Positions 61,313-64,000 of a stretch of DNA of 64,000 bases are shown here, piece by piece. Numbering within the stretch: position 1 is the stretch's first letter; each line of letters opens with the position of its first letter. Origin of the DNA: Escarpia spicata (lineage: Eukaryota > Annelida > Polychaeta > Sabellida > Siboglinidae); contig OZ023209.1 of the NCBI GenBank assembly GCA_963995525.1, forward strand, positions 15,783,908 through 15,847,907. The letters run 5' to 3'. Under the pieces are notes generated by a model. That model did not search any database, was not told the origin of the DNA, and saw nothing but the letters and a program-made list of their open reading frames with translations. The position numbers and the translations under genes are program-made.

Positions 61313-62275
61313 TATAAATTACTTCTCACAAGCTAATATATTTAAGTTTGTAGTGTATGCAGATGACACCACGTTATTTACTACCTTCACTTCTCATAAC
61401 ATGCTAGTTTGAAGAAACATATCCGCACCCACACTGTAGAAACCCTACAAATGTGATATCTGTGATGGACAATTCTCAACGAGAGGTAATTCGAATAGTC
61501 ATGTACGTATCCACAATGGGAAGAAACCATACAAGTGTGATACCTGTGGACATGCTAGTGGACATGCTAGTTTGAAGAAACATATCCGCATCCACCCTAC
61601 AAATGTGATATATGTGATGGACAATTCAAAAACTGGATGAATTTAATTTCCTAGGGTTAACATTGGATTAAAATTTAAATTGAAAAAACATACAGAAAAA
61701 AATTATAATAAATGTGCAAAAATGATTAGCATATTAAAGAGGCTAAAATATGTATTACCTTTATATGTAAACAAATGTTATATGAATTGTTAATATTATC
61801 ACATATATAAACTATTGTGTCATGTCATGGGGATATAAAGGAAACAGATTAATGAAAATTATAAAAAAGCTGTTCATATAATAACGCCAAGTGGATACAA
61901 TTCTCACGCAGAGCGACTTTCTAAGACACTTAATTTGGTAACAATTGAAAATCTATTACAATTACAAGAATACAAATTTTAATTTAACTACGTTCATAGA
62001 AATCTACCTGTTTACTTATTAAACTGGTAGATTGCATCAAATGTTACTAAACACCGTCACGTCTCGAAAATCTAAAAATATACTTATTTGTTAATAAATG
62101 GACAACAATTGTAGTAGTCAAGTGCTAATTTATATCTATAATGAAAACATGGTATACACATATATTATGGATGCATATCTACTTTATTTGTGTAAATGTA
62201 TATATACCTGATATGATTATTGTGTGAACATTTGTTATATTTTAGGATCAAAATAAACTTCTTGTTCTTGTACAG
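61170..62275 (+). mobile_element. LINE fragments, plus strand (copy B)
   Basis: Head-to-head with the minus-strand fragment. RT: KQYVEIEEMKSK, PIAVGVPQRSIL, a TA run, FVVYADDTTLFTTF, then a zinc-finger insertion, then KLDEFNFLGLTLD, SWGYKGN, GYNSHAERLSKTLNL, FNYVHRNLPVYLLNW and the 3' end CAAAATAAACTTCTTGTTCT. Confidence 0.65.
61400..61625 (+). pseudogene. C2H2 zinc-finger fragment inside LINE (copy B)
   Basis: Same fusion as at 24640-24900: KKHIRTHT, KCDICDGQFSTRGNSNSHV-RIH, GKKPYKCDTCG. A duplicated GGACATGCTAGT unit then replaces part of the next finger, followed by SLKKHIRIH. Broken frame. Confidence 0.6.
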
Positions 62276-62696
62276 AGGGCAGTATCCGATACGAACTATT
62301 AATTCTCGTTACTCTATCCGACAATGTCACCGACTGTGTAGAGTGTATTTCTTGAGAGGACAAAGCACAGAGGCATCACTTATCTCAATATACTTGACCA
62401 TCAGTTTTAATAAACGTCGCACTCAACTCCTGGAAATAAAGGACAACGGTTTGACGCTCTCTAATCAACGGACGATTGGTGTTATTAATATATTCACAAC
62501 AAACTTGTCAAATGTACAGAATGGGTTATTAATAAATGATGTGAGCGATCATTTGTCCATGTTCCAAGTAACAAAATACGTCCATAAAAACCTTCATCAA
62601 TGTAAGATAGTGGACCGAATCAATTCGCTTAAGTGCAACTGTAGTCCCGGTTATCTTGGAAATAGCTGCGAAATATTTATTAACATAGTGATGTAG
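62276..62696 (+). pseudogene. LINE endonuclease plus partial EGF, inverted copy (copy B)
   Basis: Open frame: LRGQSTEASLISIYL, NQRTIGVINIFTTNLSNVQN, LLINDVSDHLSMFQV, VHKNLHQCKIVDRIN, LKCNCSPGYLGNSCE. The splice donor after the last Cys is destroyed (GAAATATTTATT in place of GAAACAGGTATT). Opposite strand to the mosaic gene. Confidence 0.6.

Positions 62697-64000
<1,304 letters not shown>

Overview
The window looks like part of an animal genome, most likely a lophotrochozoan (mollusc-like) invertebrate. This is an inference from gene style and transposon families, not a species identification. Coding exons are short and far apart with phase-1 introns. The sequence is AT-rich, full of long dinucleotide microsatellites, and crowded with decayed LINEs and DNA transposons. 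There are no operons, no convincing tRNA or rRNA genes and no CRISPR array.

Host gene. One multi-exon gene runs on the minus strand across nearly the whole window and is open at both ends. In transcript order (high to low coordinates) it has: an atypical partial EGF-like exon (60.3 kb), EGF (57.9 kb), a Pro/Thr-rich linker (56.6 kb), kringle 1 as two exons (54.6 and 42.8 kb), kringle 2 as two exons (41.3 and 28.9 kb), a second partial EGF (23.4 kb), EGF (20.0 kb), a second linker (15.8 kb), EGF (8.3 kb), an eight-cysteine chitin-binding-like exon (5.6 kb) and EGF (1.3 kb). Every exon is phase 1-1 except the kringle halves (1-0 and 0-1), so all exons join in frame. The product should be a secreted or membrane-bound extracellular mosaic protein. 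No signal peptide, transmembrane end or terminal exon is in the window.

Duplication history. The block at 15.76-28.0 kb (linker, EGF, partial EGF and their introns) recurs at 56.58-64.0 kb. Inside each block a LINE-rich segment is arranged as a large inverted repeat. An 842-bp inverted-repeat element sits in the first copy only; the second copy is the empty site.

Mobile DNA. The most unusual item is a 4.85-kb element at 10149-14999. It has terminal inverted repeats beginning AGTAGT, a 6-bp target duplication (CATGTA), a minus-strand RPA/OB-fold-like gene with its own TATA box, a second unfamiliar Cys/His protein, a long repeat-encoded ORF, three 334-bp promoter-like repeats, and a dense array of CTCF-like motifs. 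No transposase is visible. Its termini and TSD length recall Polinton/Maverick elements, so it may be a non-autonomous relative or a new family. Other elements: an almost complete RTE-type LINE with a 17-bp target duplication (30097-33474); nested CR1/L2-like LINEs (33.9-35.4 kb); an L2-like 3' end (52.9-53.75 kb); further LINE fragments at 2.2-4.0, 36.1-36.8 and 50.9-51.1 kb; an element with inverted arrays of tandem repeats (43.6-46.0 kb); and several fragments of a widespread animal transposon protein (0-0.5, 44.4-45.15 and 49.5-50.2 kb).
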